NCBI GenBank assembly: GCA_910588875.1
Contig: CAJURT010000010.1
Coordinates: 1-64,000, forward strand
Length of the DNA: 64,000 nucleotides
DNA from: an uncultured Lachnospiraceae bacterium
Lineage (GTDB): Bacteria > Bacillota > Clostridia > Lachnospirales > Lachnospiraceae
Direction: 5' to 3'
The translations under genes were made by a program, and so were the position numbers. How positions within the stretch are numbered: the first letter of the stretch is position 1; the number at the start of each line of letters is the position of its first letter. Under the pieces are notes generated by a model. That model was given only the letters and a program-made list of their open reading frames with translations. It was not told the origin of the DNA and did no database searches. Positions 52,401 through 60,263 of this stretch are shown here, piece after piece.

Positions 52401-52896
52401 AGCGGAGGAATTGGAGGAGTCACGGCGGAATATGGATAAGTATGCAGACTACCGGACTTACCTTTCCTTTGATATGCAGCAGCTGATCCAAAACGAGGAC
52501 GGGGTGCTGCAGATCCGGCTCAGCCGGATGCTGAAGAAAAATTCCGGGGGAGAAGGGCAGAACCCGCTTTATGTGGCTTTGCTGGCCAGCTTTGCGCGGA
52601 TGTATAAGCTGGACGGGAACCCGGGGCTTTTGCGGAATCCGACTCTGCGGCTGGTGGTGCTGGATGAGGCATTCTCGAAGATGGATGCGGAGAAGGTGGC
52701 CAGCTGTATCCAGCTGATCCGCGGCCTGGGATTCCAGGCGCTGATCAGCGCAACAAATGATAAAATACAGAATTATCTGGAGACGGTAGACAAGGTTTTT
52801 GTGTTTGCCAATCCCAACAAAAAGGCGATCTCAGTGCAGGAGTTTGAAAAGAAGGAGTTTAAGGGCCTGCAGGAAGGTATGGAGGTGGAAGGATGA
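49471..52896 (+). CDS. jetC: JetC-like (MksB/SbcC-type) SMC ATPase
   Basis: A 1141-residue SMC-like ATPase. The N-terminal half has the Walker A GHSGSGKST (36-44). Two long coiled coils (about 265-490 and 630-860) flank a hinge-like domain (about 490-620). The C-terminal part carries the signature SGGEGQ (from Ser1025) and Walker B/D-loop LVVLDEAFSKMD (Asp1065, Glu1066). I start it at 49471 (MEKQRFEAL) because GAGGAGG sits nine bases upstream; an ATG at 49462 is too near that site. It should extrude DNA loops as the motor of the JetABC complex. Confidence 0.92.
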   Translation: MEKQRFEALSRICLNNWHYIRHKTLSFHEGINFFTGHSGSGKSTVIDAMQIVLYANTDGRGFFNKAAADDSDRSLIEYLRGMVNIGEDNRFSYLRNQNFSSTVVLELRRTDTGECQCVGVVFDVETATNEISRMFFWHQGPLPEHRYWVAKQEKTARAEEDKEAKRSFCPAGRAMSVGEVKGWLLGNFPKDGCYFGSHNERFRRQLYDVWLGGLDGERFPLLFKRAIPFRMNIRLEDFVKEYICMEQDIHIEDMQQSVMEYGRMQRKIEDTCREIEMLKAICSQHGKVASLKREEDACRYFGERLDILQGRLEVSECQDKIYALQESAARAVEEEERLKAELEEMEAKSEELLRQISMSGYEQLKEQLVSLNELVERLGSSKARWEQTAGRLKAWEEEDCVSNRTLWDIEAFAEGSIGEEELERLKKDLGELKKDGAKQQQSAQGELRELRRSLERAREERSQLKAGNKAYPKELEKARTLLQNALCRETKKSVQVYILADLLDIRDEEWRNAVEGYLGYNKLTLLVEPRYAQAALRIYEGMDRAQFCRVSVLDTERVMEEEHPREPGALAEEVEARSDFAQAYVDFLLGRVIKCRDIQELRQHKVGITKDCVSYRSYRIQHISPALYTTSAYIGKNSLRQRIRLLEKSMEEWEAAMAPQQELVREAERIQGLEALGQEMSVYLDWKRDREAYPQKQAEQKRLRAKLEELSSGDVKQWEEERRALLELCGQRKAALRQRQQKADELEREKQREQENLVRLNEALVEKEQALAVRPELEEELNRLLEGHHPPRYGLLRNEFLGKQEEAKERQQQELNRLVELRAGYLRTYQNRNFSPTREDNQEYQDLLDHLNDKRLEEFRVRAAEQARMAVQHFKDDFMYKIRSAIKEALQQKEELNRIISRLDFGKDKYQFYIGRNKGPDGQYYDMFMDEALDINPSALNPGLDHQLNLFTVEHENHYGAMMNDLIRVFIPPENATAEELEESRRNMDKYADYRTYLSFDMQQLIQNEDGVLQIRLSRMLKKNSGGEGQNPLYVALLASFARMYKLDGNPGLLRNPTLRLVVLDEAFSKMDAEKVASCIQLIRGLGFQALISATNDKIQNYLETVDKVFVFANPNKKAISVQEFEKKEFKGLQEGMEVEG

Positions 52897-53657
52897 AACC
52901 AGTAGTAGTGAGAAATGTGGCAATTGGGCAGGGCAGGCCAAAGATCTGCGTCCCAATCGTTGCCGCCGGGGAGGAGGGGATCCTGAGTGCGGCAGAGAAT
53001 ATGGGGGAAATCCCGGTAGATATTGTGGAATGGCGGGCTGACTGGTATGAGGATGCCTTAAAGACGGAGAAGGTGATCCGGCTGGCGGGGCTCCTCCGGG
53101 AAAAACTGGGGGAGAAGCCCTTTCTTTTCACCTTCCGCACGGCCAGGGAGGGAGGGGAAAAGGCTTTGCCCCCGGAGGAATATGAGGCTCTGAACATTGC
53201 CGTGGTCCAAAGCGGGTACGTGGATCTGCTGGATGTGGAACTGATGTCCGGGGATGAGGCAGTGTCCCGGATGATGGACGAGGCACACCGTAAACAGGTG
53301 AGGGTTATCTGTTCGAGCCATGATTTTTTCAAGACACCCTCCAGGGAGGAGATGCTGGGGCGCCTGCGCAAGATGCAGCAGCTGGGTGCAGATATCTTAA
53401 AGCTGGCGGTGATGCCCCAGTCAAAGCGGGATGTGCTGGCTCTTTTGGGGGTGACGCTGGAGATGAGCGAGGAGGCGGTGGACCATCCGGTTGTCACGAT
53501 GTCAATGGCTTCGCTGGGGATGGTCAGCCGGTTAGTGGGGGAATCCTTTGGCTCGGCGATTTCCTTTGGGGCGGTGGGGCAGCGGTCGGCGCCAGGACAG
53601 CCGGGAGCCAGGGAACTGGCCGAAGTGCTGGAGATGATCCACCGGAATTTGGAGTAG
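52893..53657 (+). CDS. aroD: 3-dehydroquinate dehydratase, type I
   Basis: Third enzyme of the shikimate pathway, the class I Schiff-base type. Its 254 residues have catalytic His143 (CSSHDFF) and Lys170 (ADILKLAVMP), at the same numbers as E. coli AroD. Its ATG overlaps the jetC stop by four bases, where a JetD gene would be expected. No other shikimate gene is nearby. A strong terminator ends the operon at 53677-53704. Confidence 0.95.
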   Translation: MKPVVVRNVAIGQGRPKICVPIVAAGEEGILSAAENMGEIPVDIVEWRADWYEDALKTEKVIRLAGLLREKLGEKPFLFTFRTAREGGEKALPPEEYEALNIAVVQSGYVDLLDVELMSGDEAVSRMMDEAHRKQVRVICSSHDFFKTPSREEMLGRLRKMQQLGADILKLAVMPQSKRDVLALLGVTLEMSEEAVDHPVVTMSMASLGMVSRLVGESFGSAISFGAVGQRSAPGQPGARELAEVLEMIHRNLE

Positions 53658-53676
53658 GATGCAAACAGACAGCCAG

Positions 53677-53704
53677 GCTGCCGCAAAATTGCGGCAGCTT
53701 TTTT
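53677..53704 (+). terminator. Terminator after aroD
   Basis: Stem GCTGCCGC (53677-53684) with GCGGCAGC (53691-53698), loop AAAATT, followed by TTTTTT. Confidence 0.92.
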
Positions 53705-53920
53705 GTATCATAGGAAAGTGCGTCCTATGATACAAAAACGCTCCGCGAGGATCGCAACACGGTGTGGGCTTGTTCACTAAGCTCATTGCATTCGCTAAGT
53801 GAGCCAATGCCTGCGGCGGAAAGGAATTATGTCGCTGAAGCGACCCGCCGCAGGCGGAGAATCCTGCGGAGCAGGATTCTTTTTTATATCATAGGAGAAT
53901 CCTGCAAGGCAGGATTCTTA
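53699..53920. repeat. Cluster of nested inverted repeats
   Basis: At least four palindromes in 220 bases: GTATCATAGGA with its complement (53705-53733, extended by T/A runs); GCCTGCGGCGG (53809-53819) with its complement (53845-53855) enclosing GTCGCT-GA-AGCGAC; and two copies of AGAATCCTGC-N3-GCAGGATTCT (53858-53880 and 53896-53918). The first of these is followed by T7, so it can terminate transcription. An open frame of 64 codons across it has no ribosome site and is probably not a gene. Confidence 0.75.
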
Positions 53921-53975
53921 TTGCAGGGACGGATGCATTCCCGGGAAGGATCATAATTTCGTAAGGATTTTTCTC

Positions 53976-54033
53976 TTGCAGGAATTGGGAATCTGTGGTA
54001 TAAGTGTATTAACAATCTTAATACACTTATACC
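53976..54033 (+). promoter_or_regulatory. Promoter and operator of the YtrA-type regulator operon
   Basis: TTGCAG (53976-53981), 17-bp spacer and TATAAG (53999-54004). A perfect 16-bp inverted repeat with a 5-base centre (53997-54012 with 54018-54033) covers the -10 and start point. Within it is AGTGTA-N13-TACACT, the spacing I recall for the B. subtilis YtrA operator, so autorepression is expected. Confidence 0.85.
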
Positions 54034-54060
54034 AAAAGGCTGGGAGAAAGGGGAATATAG

Positions 54061-54444
54061 ATGATTCTGCTGGATTTAAAGGACAGCCGGCCAATTTATG
54101 AGCAGGTGGTGGAACGGCTCCAGGAACTGATGATGCTGGGGATCCTGGAGGAGGACAGCCAGATGCCCTCCGTGCGCAGCCTTGCCATGGAACTCTCGAT
54201 TAACCCGAACACCATACAGAGGGCCTACGGGGAATTGGAGCGCAGGGGATACACCTATTCCGTAAAAGGGCGCGGCAGTTTTGTGGGAAGTATCCGTAAG
54301 CTGCGGGAGGCCAGGCAGGCAGAGATGGCAAAAAAGCTGGGGGGGCTGGCCAGGGAAGCAAAGACGATTGGCATCAGCCGGGAGGAATTCGCGGATCTGG
54401 CACACCAGGCATATGACGGGCAGGGAATGAGCAGGGAGGGATGA
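54061..54444 (+). CDS. GntR-family regulator, YtrA subfamily
   Basis: A 127-residue repressor with an N-terminal winged helix (PSVRSLAMELSINPNTIQRAYGELERRGYTYSVKGRGSFV, about 36-75, seen in pieces) and only a short dimerising tail, the YtrA type. It starts an ABC-transporter operon and should bind the palindrome at 53997-54033. In B. subtilis YtrA responds to cell-wall antibiotics; the inducer here is unknown. Confidence 0.93.
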   Translation: MILLDLKDSRPIYEQVVERLQELMMLGILEEDSQMPSVRSLAMELSINPNTIQRAYGELERRGYTYSVKGRGSFVGSIRKLREARQAEMAKKLGGLAREAKTIGISREEFADLAHQAYDGQGMSREG

Positions 54445-54448
54445 CAGT

Positions 54449-55348
54449 ATGATAGAAGCAGTGAACCTGACAAAACGATTTGACGATATTGTGGCAGTGG
54501 ACCATATCAATGCCCAGATCCGGGACGGCAGCGTGTTTGGGCTGATCGGGACAAACGGGGCAGGCAAGAGCACATTTTTGCGGATGACGGCAGGGGTGTT
54601 AAAGCCAGACGGGGGGACGGTTACCATTGACGGGATGGAGGTATTTGAGAACGAGGAGGCCAAGAGGCGTTTCTTTTATATTTCCGATGACCAGTACTTT
54701 TTCAGCAATTCCACACCCAGGGACATGATGGCCTATTACCGGATCGTTTATCCTTCTTTTGACAAGGAGCGTTTCCACGGGCTGATGCGCAGCTTTGACC
54801 TGGATGAGGGACGTAAGATCAACACCTTTTCCAAGGGCATGAAAAAACAGGTATCCGTGATCTGCGGCGTCTGTGCGGGGACGGATTATTTGTTCTGTGA
54901 TGAGACCTTTGACGGGCTGGATCCGGTGATGCGGCAGGCAGTAAAGAGTATCTTTGCCAATGACATGCAGCAACGCCACCTGACGCCAATCATTGCCTCC
55001 CATAACCTGCGGGAACTGGAGGATATCTGCGATCATGTGGGCCTTTTGCACAAGGGAGGGATTTTGCTGAGCCGGGATTTGGATGAGATGAAGATGAATA
55101 TCCATAAGGTTCAATGCGTGCTTGCGGAAGGCATGGAGCCGGAGGAACTGGCCGGTTTGGAGATAATCAAGACGGAGCGCAGGGGAAGGCTTCTGACGTT
55201 GACGGTGCGGGGGGATTTAAGCCGGGTGGAACATGCCATGCAGACGGCAAATCCGGTATTCTATGAGACGATCCCCCTGTCCCTGGAGGAAATCTTTATC
55301 AGTGAAACGGAGGTTGTGGGCTATGACATCAAAAAACTTATTTTTTAA
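54449..55348 (+). CDS. ABC transporter ATP-binding protein (YtrB-like)
   Basis: A 299-residue ATPase with Walker A GTNGAGKST (34-42), Walker B LFCDETFDGLDP, and the switch histidine in IIASHNL. The signature is the degenerate FSKGMKKQ common in this subfamily. The C-terminal extension (about 215-299) is typical. It begins four bases after the regulator and overlaps the permease by 26. Confidence 0.93.
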   Translation: MIEAVNLTKRFDDIVAVDHINAQIRDGSVFGLIGTNGAGKSTFLRMTAGVLKPDGGTVTIDGMEVFENEEAKRRFFYISDDQYFFSNSTPRDMMAYYRIVYPSFDKERFHGLMRSFDLDEGRKINTFSKGMKKQVSVICGVCAGTDYLFCDETFDGLDPVMRQAVKSIFANDMQQRHLTPIIASHNLRELEDICDHVGLLHKGGILLSRDLDEMKMNIHKVQCVLAEGMEPEELAGLEIIKTERRGRLLTLTVRGDLSRVEHAMQTANPVFYETIPLSLEEIFISETEVVGYDIKKLIF

Positions 55349-57710
55349 ACTGATGAAGGAGGATTTGAAGAGACGGATATGGGCGGTGGCTTTGCTTAGC
55401 CTGGGATTCTTCTTTTTCTATCCGGTAGTGGCTGCTTTCACAGCCGGTGAGATCAAGGATTACATGGATTACGCCAAAGGGCTGGAGGTATATGAATACG
55501 GGCTTATCCGGTGGCTGTCTTTTAACTGCGGGATGACGGTGTTTTTGATGATGGTGGCGTCACTGATCTGCGGCCTGAGCAGTTTTTCTTTCTTAAATTC
55601 CAAAAGCAAGGTGGATTTTTACCATGGCCTGCCGGTGAGGAGAGAGAAGCTGTTTGCTGCCAATTTCCTGAACGGGATCCTGATTTTGGCGGTTCCTTAC
55701 GGGATATGCCAGGTGATGGCGGTGCTGGTGGGGATTTCCAATGGGGCAAACGGCGGCAAGCTTTGGCAGGTGGCCCTGGCGGCTTATGGGCTTCACATTA
55801 CTTATTACATCCTGATGTACTCCACGGTGGTGGTGGCTGCTATGATGACGGGACATCTGGTGGTCGGTTTTTTAGGCACTGCGGTCTTTGCTGCTTATAT
55901 GCCTATGGCAACAGGGCTGCTGATCGGATATCTTTCCAGCTTTTTTGTGACCTATGCCTCCCATCTGCCGGGGCTTTTGTCCGAGAAGGTGCTGATGTAT
56001 GGGGTCCGCTTGTCTCCGGTTGCAGAGTATATCTATCAGCTGGGGCGCAACGGGGAGCAGTACAAGTACCCGGCGCCTATGGCAATACCGGTGCTGGCGG
56101 CCTGGACGGTGTCCCTCCTGCTGGCTTTGCTGTCCTGTTTTTTGTACCGGAAACGTCCGTCGGAGGCAGCAGGGAAAGCCATGGCATTCCCCGTGACACG
56201 CCCGGTGATCCGGATTCTTCTGACCATGGTGTCGGCTTTGGGGCTGGGGCTGTTTCTCTATGCAGTGCGGGATTCTCTGGGCTGGGCAGTCTTTGGGATT
56301 GTGTTCGGCGGAGGGATCTGCCATTGTGTGGTGGAAATTATTTACCATTTTGATTTTCGGAAGCTGTTTTCCGACAAGCTTCAGCTGGCGTGCTGCCTGG
56401 CGGCGGCGGTGCTGGTGATGCTGGTGTTCCGGTTTGACCTTTTGGGCTATGACCGGTATCTGCCAAAGGCCAGCCAGGTGCGGGCGGCATCCGTCCATGT
56501 GGATAGGCTGACAGACTGGGTATCTTACGGCTATACGGAGAACTTTCCGGACGGCCATTACGAGTGGAAGAATGAAATGCCCGTTCATTATGTGCTTGAG
56601 AATATGGAGTGCCATGATGTGGAAAATTTACTTGCCATTGCTTCCGAGGGGGTGAACCGTGTCCAGGAAAATAAAAAAGCGGCAGTTTTAAAAGGTGACA
56701 GCTATTATAATGAATGGGAGGATTCTGGTAATCAGCAGCTTTGGAGCCAGGTGGAGATCTGTTATACCTTGAATAGTGGGAGGAAGGTATGCCGGAGATA
56801 CTATATGCCTGTCTATAATGAGAAACTGCGTCCTGTCATGGGAAGCCTTTATACCAATGAGGAATTCCAAAAGGGCATGTTCCCCCTTCTGTCCGTGACG
56901 GCAGACCAGGTAGCTGCCGTCCGTTTCAGGGGAGAGTATTCCCTGGGCGACAGCAAGGAAAATGAAGTTTGCCTGAGAAAATTGCCTGACAGGGAAAAGG
57001 AACAGCTTTTGGAGGCCTACCAGAGGGAGTTTGCCGCCATGACTTTGGAACGGATGGAGACGGAGGCGCCTGTCGGGCTGATCCGGTTCAGCCGGGAGGA
57101 GGATGAGAAAGGACTGGACTGGTGGGAGAAGCAGGAAGCTTTGAAGGAGGGGGCTGAAGGAAAGTATGAAGGATACCGTTACTGGGCGAGGAAAGACCTT
57201 GCCAAGAAGGATTTTTATCCCGTATATCCCTCCTTTACCGAAACGATCCGGCTTTTGGAGGCACAGGGTGTTAAGGTCAGCGGATATCTGAATGAACTGG
57301 ATGTGCGGGCAGTCCGGGTGGATCTAAATGACAATTATATGGTCAGCTACCATGATTATGTGGGGAATGAAGGTCTGGCGGCGGAGATTAATGAAGGCCT
57401 GGCGGTGGAGATTAAGGATTATGACGGATATGGGAATTATTTCTTTGTCCGGGATCCGGAGCGGATTGCACAGGTTAAGGAGACTGTGGTATCCGGTGCG
57501 CTGTGCTATTATAATCCGGCCATTCGGTTAGAAAATATGGATGTGTACCTGATGGTGTGGGATCCGGAGGCCGATTCGGAGAAGACAAGGGATGATTACG
57601 GAGGCTATGAAGACGGCAAGGAAGGGGATTGGAATGCCAGTGTTGAGGTAAGGTTCCCCAGGGGGCAGGTGCCGGAGTTTCTGTGGGAAAAGATAGAAGA
57701 CGTGAAGTAG
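55323..57710 (+). CDS. ABC transporter permease with large extracytoplasmic domain (DUF6449-like)
   Basis: A 795-residue membrane protein. The first half has about ten transmembrane segments (residues about 18-370) with FLNSKSKVDFYHGLPVRREKLF after the second. The second half (about 385-795) is a soluble, acidic domain (repeats of Tyr/Asp/Glu) presumably outside the cell. The start at 55323 (MTSKNLFFKL) has GGAGG nine bases upstream; the frame is open earlier inside the ATPase gene. With the ATPase and the YtrA-type regulator it forms a single system; the substrate is unknown. Confidence 0.85.
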   Translation: MTSKNLFFKLMKEDLKRRIWAVALLSLGFFFFYPVVAAFTAGEIKDYMDYAKGLEVYEYGLIRWLSFNCGMTVFLMMVASLICGLSSFSFLNSKSKVDFYHGLPVRREKLFAANFLNGILILAVPYGICQVMAVLVGISNGANGGKLWQVALAAYGLHITYYILMYSTVVVAAMMTGHLVVGFLGTAVFAAYMPMATGLLIGYLSSFFVTYASHLPGLLSEKVLMYGVRLSPVAEYIYQLGRNGEQYKYPAPMAIPVLAAWTVSLLLALLSCFLYRKRPSEAAGKAMAFPVTRPVIRILLTMVSALGLGLFLYAVRDSLGWAVFGIVFGGGICHCVVEIIYHFDFRKLFSDKLQLACCLAAAVLVMLVFRFDLLGYDRYLPKASQVRAASVHVDRLTDWVSYGYTENFPDGHYEWKNEMPVHYVLENMECHDVENLLAIASEGVNRVQENKKAAVLKGDSYYNEWEDSGNQQLWSQVEICYTLNSGRKVCRRYYMPVYNEKLRPVMGSLYTNEEFQKGMFPLLSVTADQVAAVRFRGEYSLGDSKENEVCLRKLPDREKEQLLEAYQREFAAMTLERMETEAPVGLIRFSREEDEKGLDWWEKQEALKEGAEGKYEGYRYWARKDLAKKDFYPVYPSFTETIRLLEAQGVKVSGYLNELDVRAVRVDLNDNYMVSYHDYVGNEGLAAEINEGLAVEIKDYDGYGNYFFVRDPERIAQVKETVVSGALCYYNPAIRLENMDVYLMVWDPEADSEKTRDDYGGYEDGKEGDWNASVEVRFPRGQVPEFLWEKIEDVK

Positions 57711-57726
57711 CCAGGCTACAGAGGGA

Positions 57727-57780
57727 AGGCATGGAGGGCTGAGGGCGGTCAGGAATCCCCTCAGCCCCCTGCCTTTTTCC
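57727..57780 (+). terminator. Terminator after the DUF6449-like permease
   Basis: GGGCTGAGG (57736-57744) pairs with CCTCAGCCC (57759-57767), extended by AGGC/GCCT, then TTTTT. Confidence 0.85.
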
Positions 57781-57796
57781 GGAATCTAAAAAAGCG

Positions 57797-57823
57797 TTGA
57801 CAAAGCCGGGGGGGGGGTAAAAT
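57797..57823 (+). promoter_or_regulatory. Promoter with a G10 spacer before the MacAB-like operon
   Basis: TTGACA (57797-57802), a 15-bp spacer that ends in ten consecutive G (57808-57817), and TAAAAT (57818-57823). The -35 is consensus and the -10 is good, but the spacer is two bases short of the preferred 17. Homopolymer slippage would change the spacer length and so promoter strength. Confidence 0.7.
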
Positions 57824-57920
57824 AGATTGACGAATGGGGAGGGAAGGAGTAGAATTATGGGGGATAGCATATCCGGAGAAGACTACTGGCAGAGGTAAGG
57901 GCAAAAAGAGGAGTTTTGAC

Positions 57921-59249
57921 ATGACAGATCAGGAATTTGAGAAGGGATTGGCCGAGTTGATGGCGGAAGACGGGCCGGGAAAGAAGAAAAAGGCCAAAAA
58001 AGGCAGGAAAAACTGGAGGTTTTGGAAATCCTGGAGCAGGAAGAAAAAGGTGATTGTGGGGGCAGTGGTGGTAGCTGCTGCTCTTTTTGTGATGGCAAAG
58101 GGAAAAGGCGGCGGAAATGACGGTGCAATTATGGTATCCACGGCTCCCCTGACAAAGGGGGATGTGGAGGAGATGTTATCGATTAGCGGGCCGGTTTCCG
58201 GCACGGACAGCGCAGAGGTGGTGTCCCGCCTCCATGCAGAGATCGTGGAGATCCTGGTGAAAGAGGGGGATAAGGTGGAGGCAGGGCAGGTGCTGGCGCG
58301 CCTGGATCCTGCGGATGTGCAGAAAGAGGTGGAGATCGCCCAGAATGCCTATGACCTGGCGGTGGCGGAGAAAAAGGAAGCCCAGATCCAGGCAGAAGCG
58401 GGTTACGGGAAGGCAAGACAGGATGAACAGGCGGCGAAAAGGGATTATGACCGCAAAGCCATGCTGTTTGCCGGAGGAGATGTCTCTCAGATGGAATTGG
58501 AGGCAGCAAGGGACACGCTGGCAGAGGCATCCCGGCAGGTTTCCACTTTTACCTTGCGGGACGGCAGGCCCGTGGCAAGTGAGTCCTATGATCTGAGGAT
58601 CAAGAATGCGGAGTTTGAACTGGAAAAGAAGAAAAAACAGCTGGAGGAAGTGGAGGTTACCAGCCCCATTGGCGGCACGGTGGTGCGGGTCAATTCCCGG
58701 GTGGGACGTTTTGCAGATACGGTGGATGACGACAGGCCCTTGTTTTCTATCGATAACCTGGAAAAGCTGGAGATGAAGATCAATGTCAGCGAATACTCCA
58801 TCGGTAAGGTAAAGGTGGGGCAGAAGGCAGAGATATCCGCGGATATCCTTGGCGGGGAGACGGAAGAGGGGGTGATTACCTCGATTTCCCCTACGGGCGA
58901 GGAAAAGGGAGGCGGATCTACGGAACGGGTCATCCCGACCACGATCCAGATTAAGAATCCGGACAGCAAGCTGATTGCCGGGATCACGGCGCGGGCACAG
59001 ATTGTCCTCAATGAGTCAAAGGATACCTGGGTGGTGCCCATGGGGGCATTGGTGGAAAAGGAGGGCACGACCTGCCTGGCCGCAGTGGAAAACAATGTGG
59101 TGAAGATGATTCCCGTGGAAACGGGGGTGGAGAGCGACGTGGAAGTGGAGGTCAAGGGAGAAGGGCTGACGGAAGGGATTTTCTACATTACTTCCCCCAT
59201 GGCTTTTCTGGAGGATGGCATGGCAGTTACGGCATCCCCGATGCAGTGA
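57921..59249 (+). CDS. MacA/HlyD-type membrane fusion protein
   Basis: A 442-residue adaptor with an N-terminal cytoplasmic part rich in Lys (about 30-50), one transmembrane anchor (about 52-71), a lipoyl/barrel-sandwich domain (VVSRLHAEIVEILVKEGDKVEAGQVLARLD, about 104-135, seen in pieces), a coiled-coil hairpin (about 138-240) and beta-barrel regions. ATG 57921 is preceded by AGAGGAG; the frame is open 87 bases earlier. It should link the ABC exporter below to the exterior. The substrate is unknown. Confidence 0.92.
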   Translation: MTDQEFEKGLAELMAEDGPGKKKKAKKGRKNWRFWKSWSRKKKVIVGAVVVAAALFVMAKGKGGGNDGAIMVSTAPLTKGDVEEMLSISGPVSGTDSAEVVSRLHAEIVEILVKEGDKVEAGQVLARLDPADVQKEVEIAQNAYDLAVAEKKEAQIQAEAGYGKARQDEQAAKRDYDRKAMLFAGGDVSQMELEAARDTLAEASRQVSTFTLRDGRPVASESYDLRIKNAEFELEKKKKQLEEVEVTSPIGGTVVRVNSRVGRFADTVDDDRPLFSIDNLEKLEMKINVSEYSIGKVKVGQKAEISADILGGETEEGVITSISPTGEEKGGGSTERVIPTTIQIKNPDSKLIAGITARAQIVLNESKDTWVVPMGALVEKEGTTCLAAVENNVVKMIPVETGVESDVEVEVKGEGLTEGIFYITSPMAFLEDGMAVTASPMQ

Positions 59250-59309
59250 AGGCTTGGCAGGCGAAAGGGCGCGCCGCTTCAGGCGGAGCGGCTATAGCGG
59301 AGGAATCAT

Positions 59310-60263
59310 ATGAGACTATGGAATCGTGGAAAAACAGAGGACTTGGGAGGTGCCTGGTCCCTGGAAAAGCCTGACAGGAAGCCCCGGGTCGGGGAGATCA
59401 TCCCCAAAGTTAAAACAGGCTGGGCAAAAAGGTTCGGGAGGTTTCCCGGGGTTCCGGGATATATCACGGAAAATATCAGCGAAGAACTGATCCGGTTGGA
59501 GGATCTGGTGAAGATCTATGATACAGGGGCATTGAAGGTGCTGGGGTTAAAACGGATCAACCTGACGATCCACAGGGGAGAATTTGTGGCGATCATGGGG
59601 CAGTCCGGGTCTGGGAAATCCACATTGATGAATATTTTGGGATGTCTTGACCGGCCCTCCATGGGGCATTACTACCTGGACGGGGTGGATGTGGCGGCCA
59701 TGGGCCCGGACGAACTGTCCCTGATCCGGAACCGGAAGATCGGGTTTGTGTTCCAGTCCTTTAACCTGATTTCCCGCACTTCGGCACTGAAAAATGTTGA
59801 ACTGCCCATGACCTATGCCCGCAAAGGCAAGCGGTTCCGGGAACAGCGTGCCAGGATGCTTTTGGAGCGGGTAGGGTTAGGGAAGCGGGCGGAGCACATG
59901 CCCAATGAACTTTCCGGAGGCCAGAGGCAGAGGGTGGCCATTGCCCGTGCCCTGGCCAATGAACCGCCCCTTCTTCTGGCAGATGAGCCCACGGGAAACC
60001 TGGATACGGCAGCCTCCGTGGAGATCATGGAATTGTTTTCCCGGCTGCACAAGGAAGGGACCACTGTGGTGGTGGTGACCCATGAGGAGGAGATCGCGGC
60101 ATTTACGGAACGGATTATCCGGTTCCGGGACGGGGAGGTGGTCAGCGACCAGCCGAATGTGCCCAGGGAGCCAAGGGAATATAAAAAGGGCAGCGCCAAT
60201 GAATCAGGGGGGCACGGGCCGGGCGGTGCGGCTGCTCCGGAAGGGAAAGAAGAGCCATGCTGA
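59310..60263 (+). CDS. MacB-type ABC transporter ATP-binding protein
   Basis: A 317-residue ATPase of the MacB/LolD class: Walker A GQSGSGKST (97-105), signature LSGGQRQR, Walker B LLLADEPTGNLD. The first ~58 residues (WNRGKTEDLGGAWSLEKPDRKP region) precede the usual ABC domain start and are unusual for the class. An internal start could remove them, but the ATG at 59310 has AGCGGAGGAATC upstream. It overlaps the first permease by seven bases. Confidence 0.93.
   Translation: MRLWNRGKTEDLGGAWSLEKPDRKPRVGEIIPKVKTGWAKRFGRFPGVPGYITENISEELIRLEDLVKIYDTGALKVLGLKRINLTIHRGEFVAIMGQSGSGKSTLMNILGCLDRPSMGHYYLDGVDVAAMGPDELSLIRNRKIGFVFQSFNLISRTSALKNVELPMTYARKGKRFREQRARMLLERVGLGKRAEHMPNELSGGQRQRVAIARALANEPPLLLADEPTGNLDTAASVEIMELFSRLHKEGTTVVVVTHEEEIAAFTERIIRFRDGEVVSDQPNVPREPREYKKGSANESGGHGPGGAAAPEGKEEPC

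Noticed and set aside
53762..53956. A 64-codon frame in the palindrome cluster
   Set aside because: No ribosome site, and it crosses several inverted repeats and a terminator.
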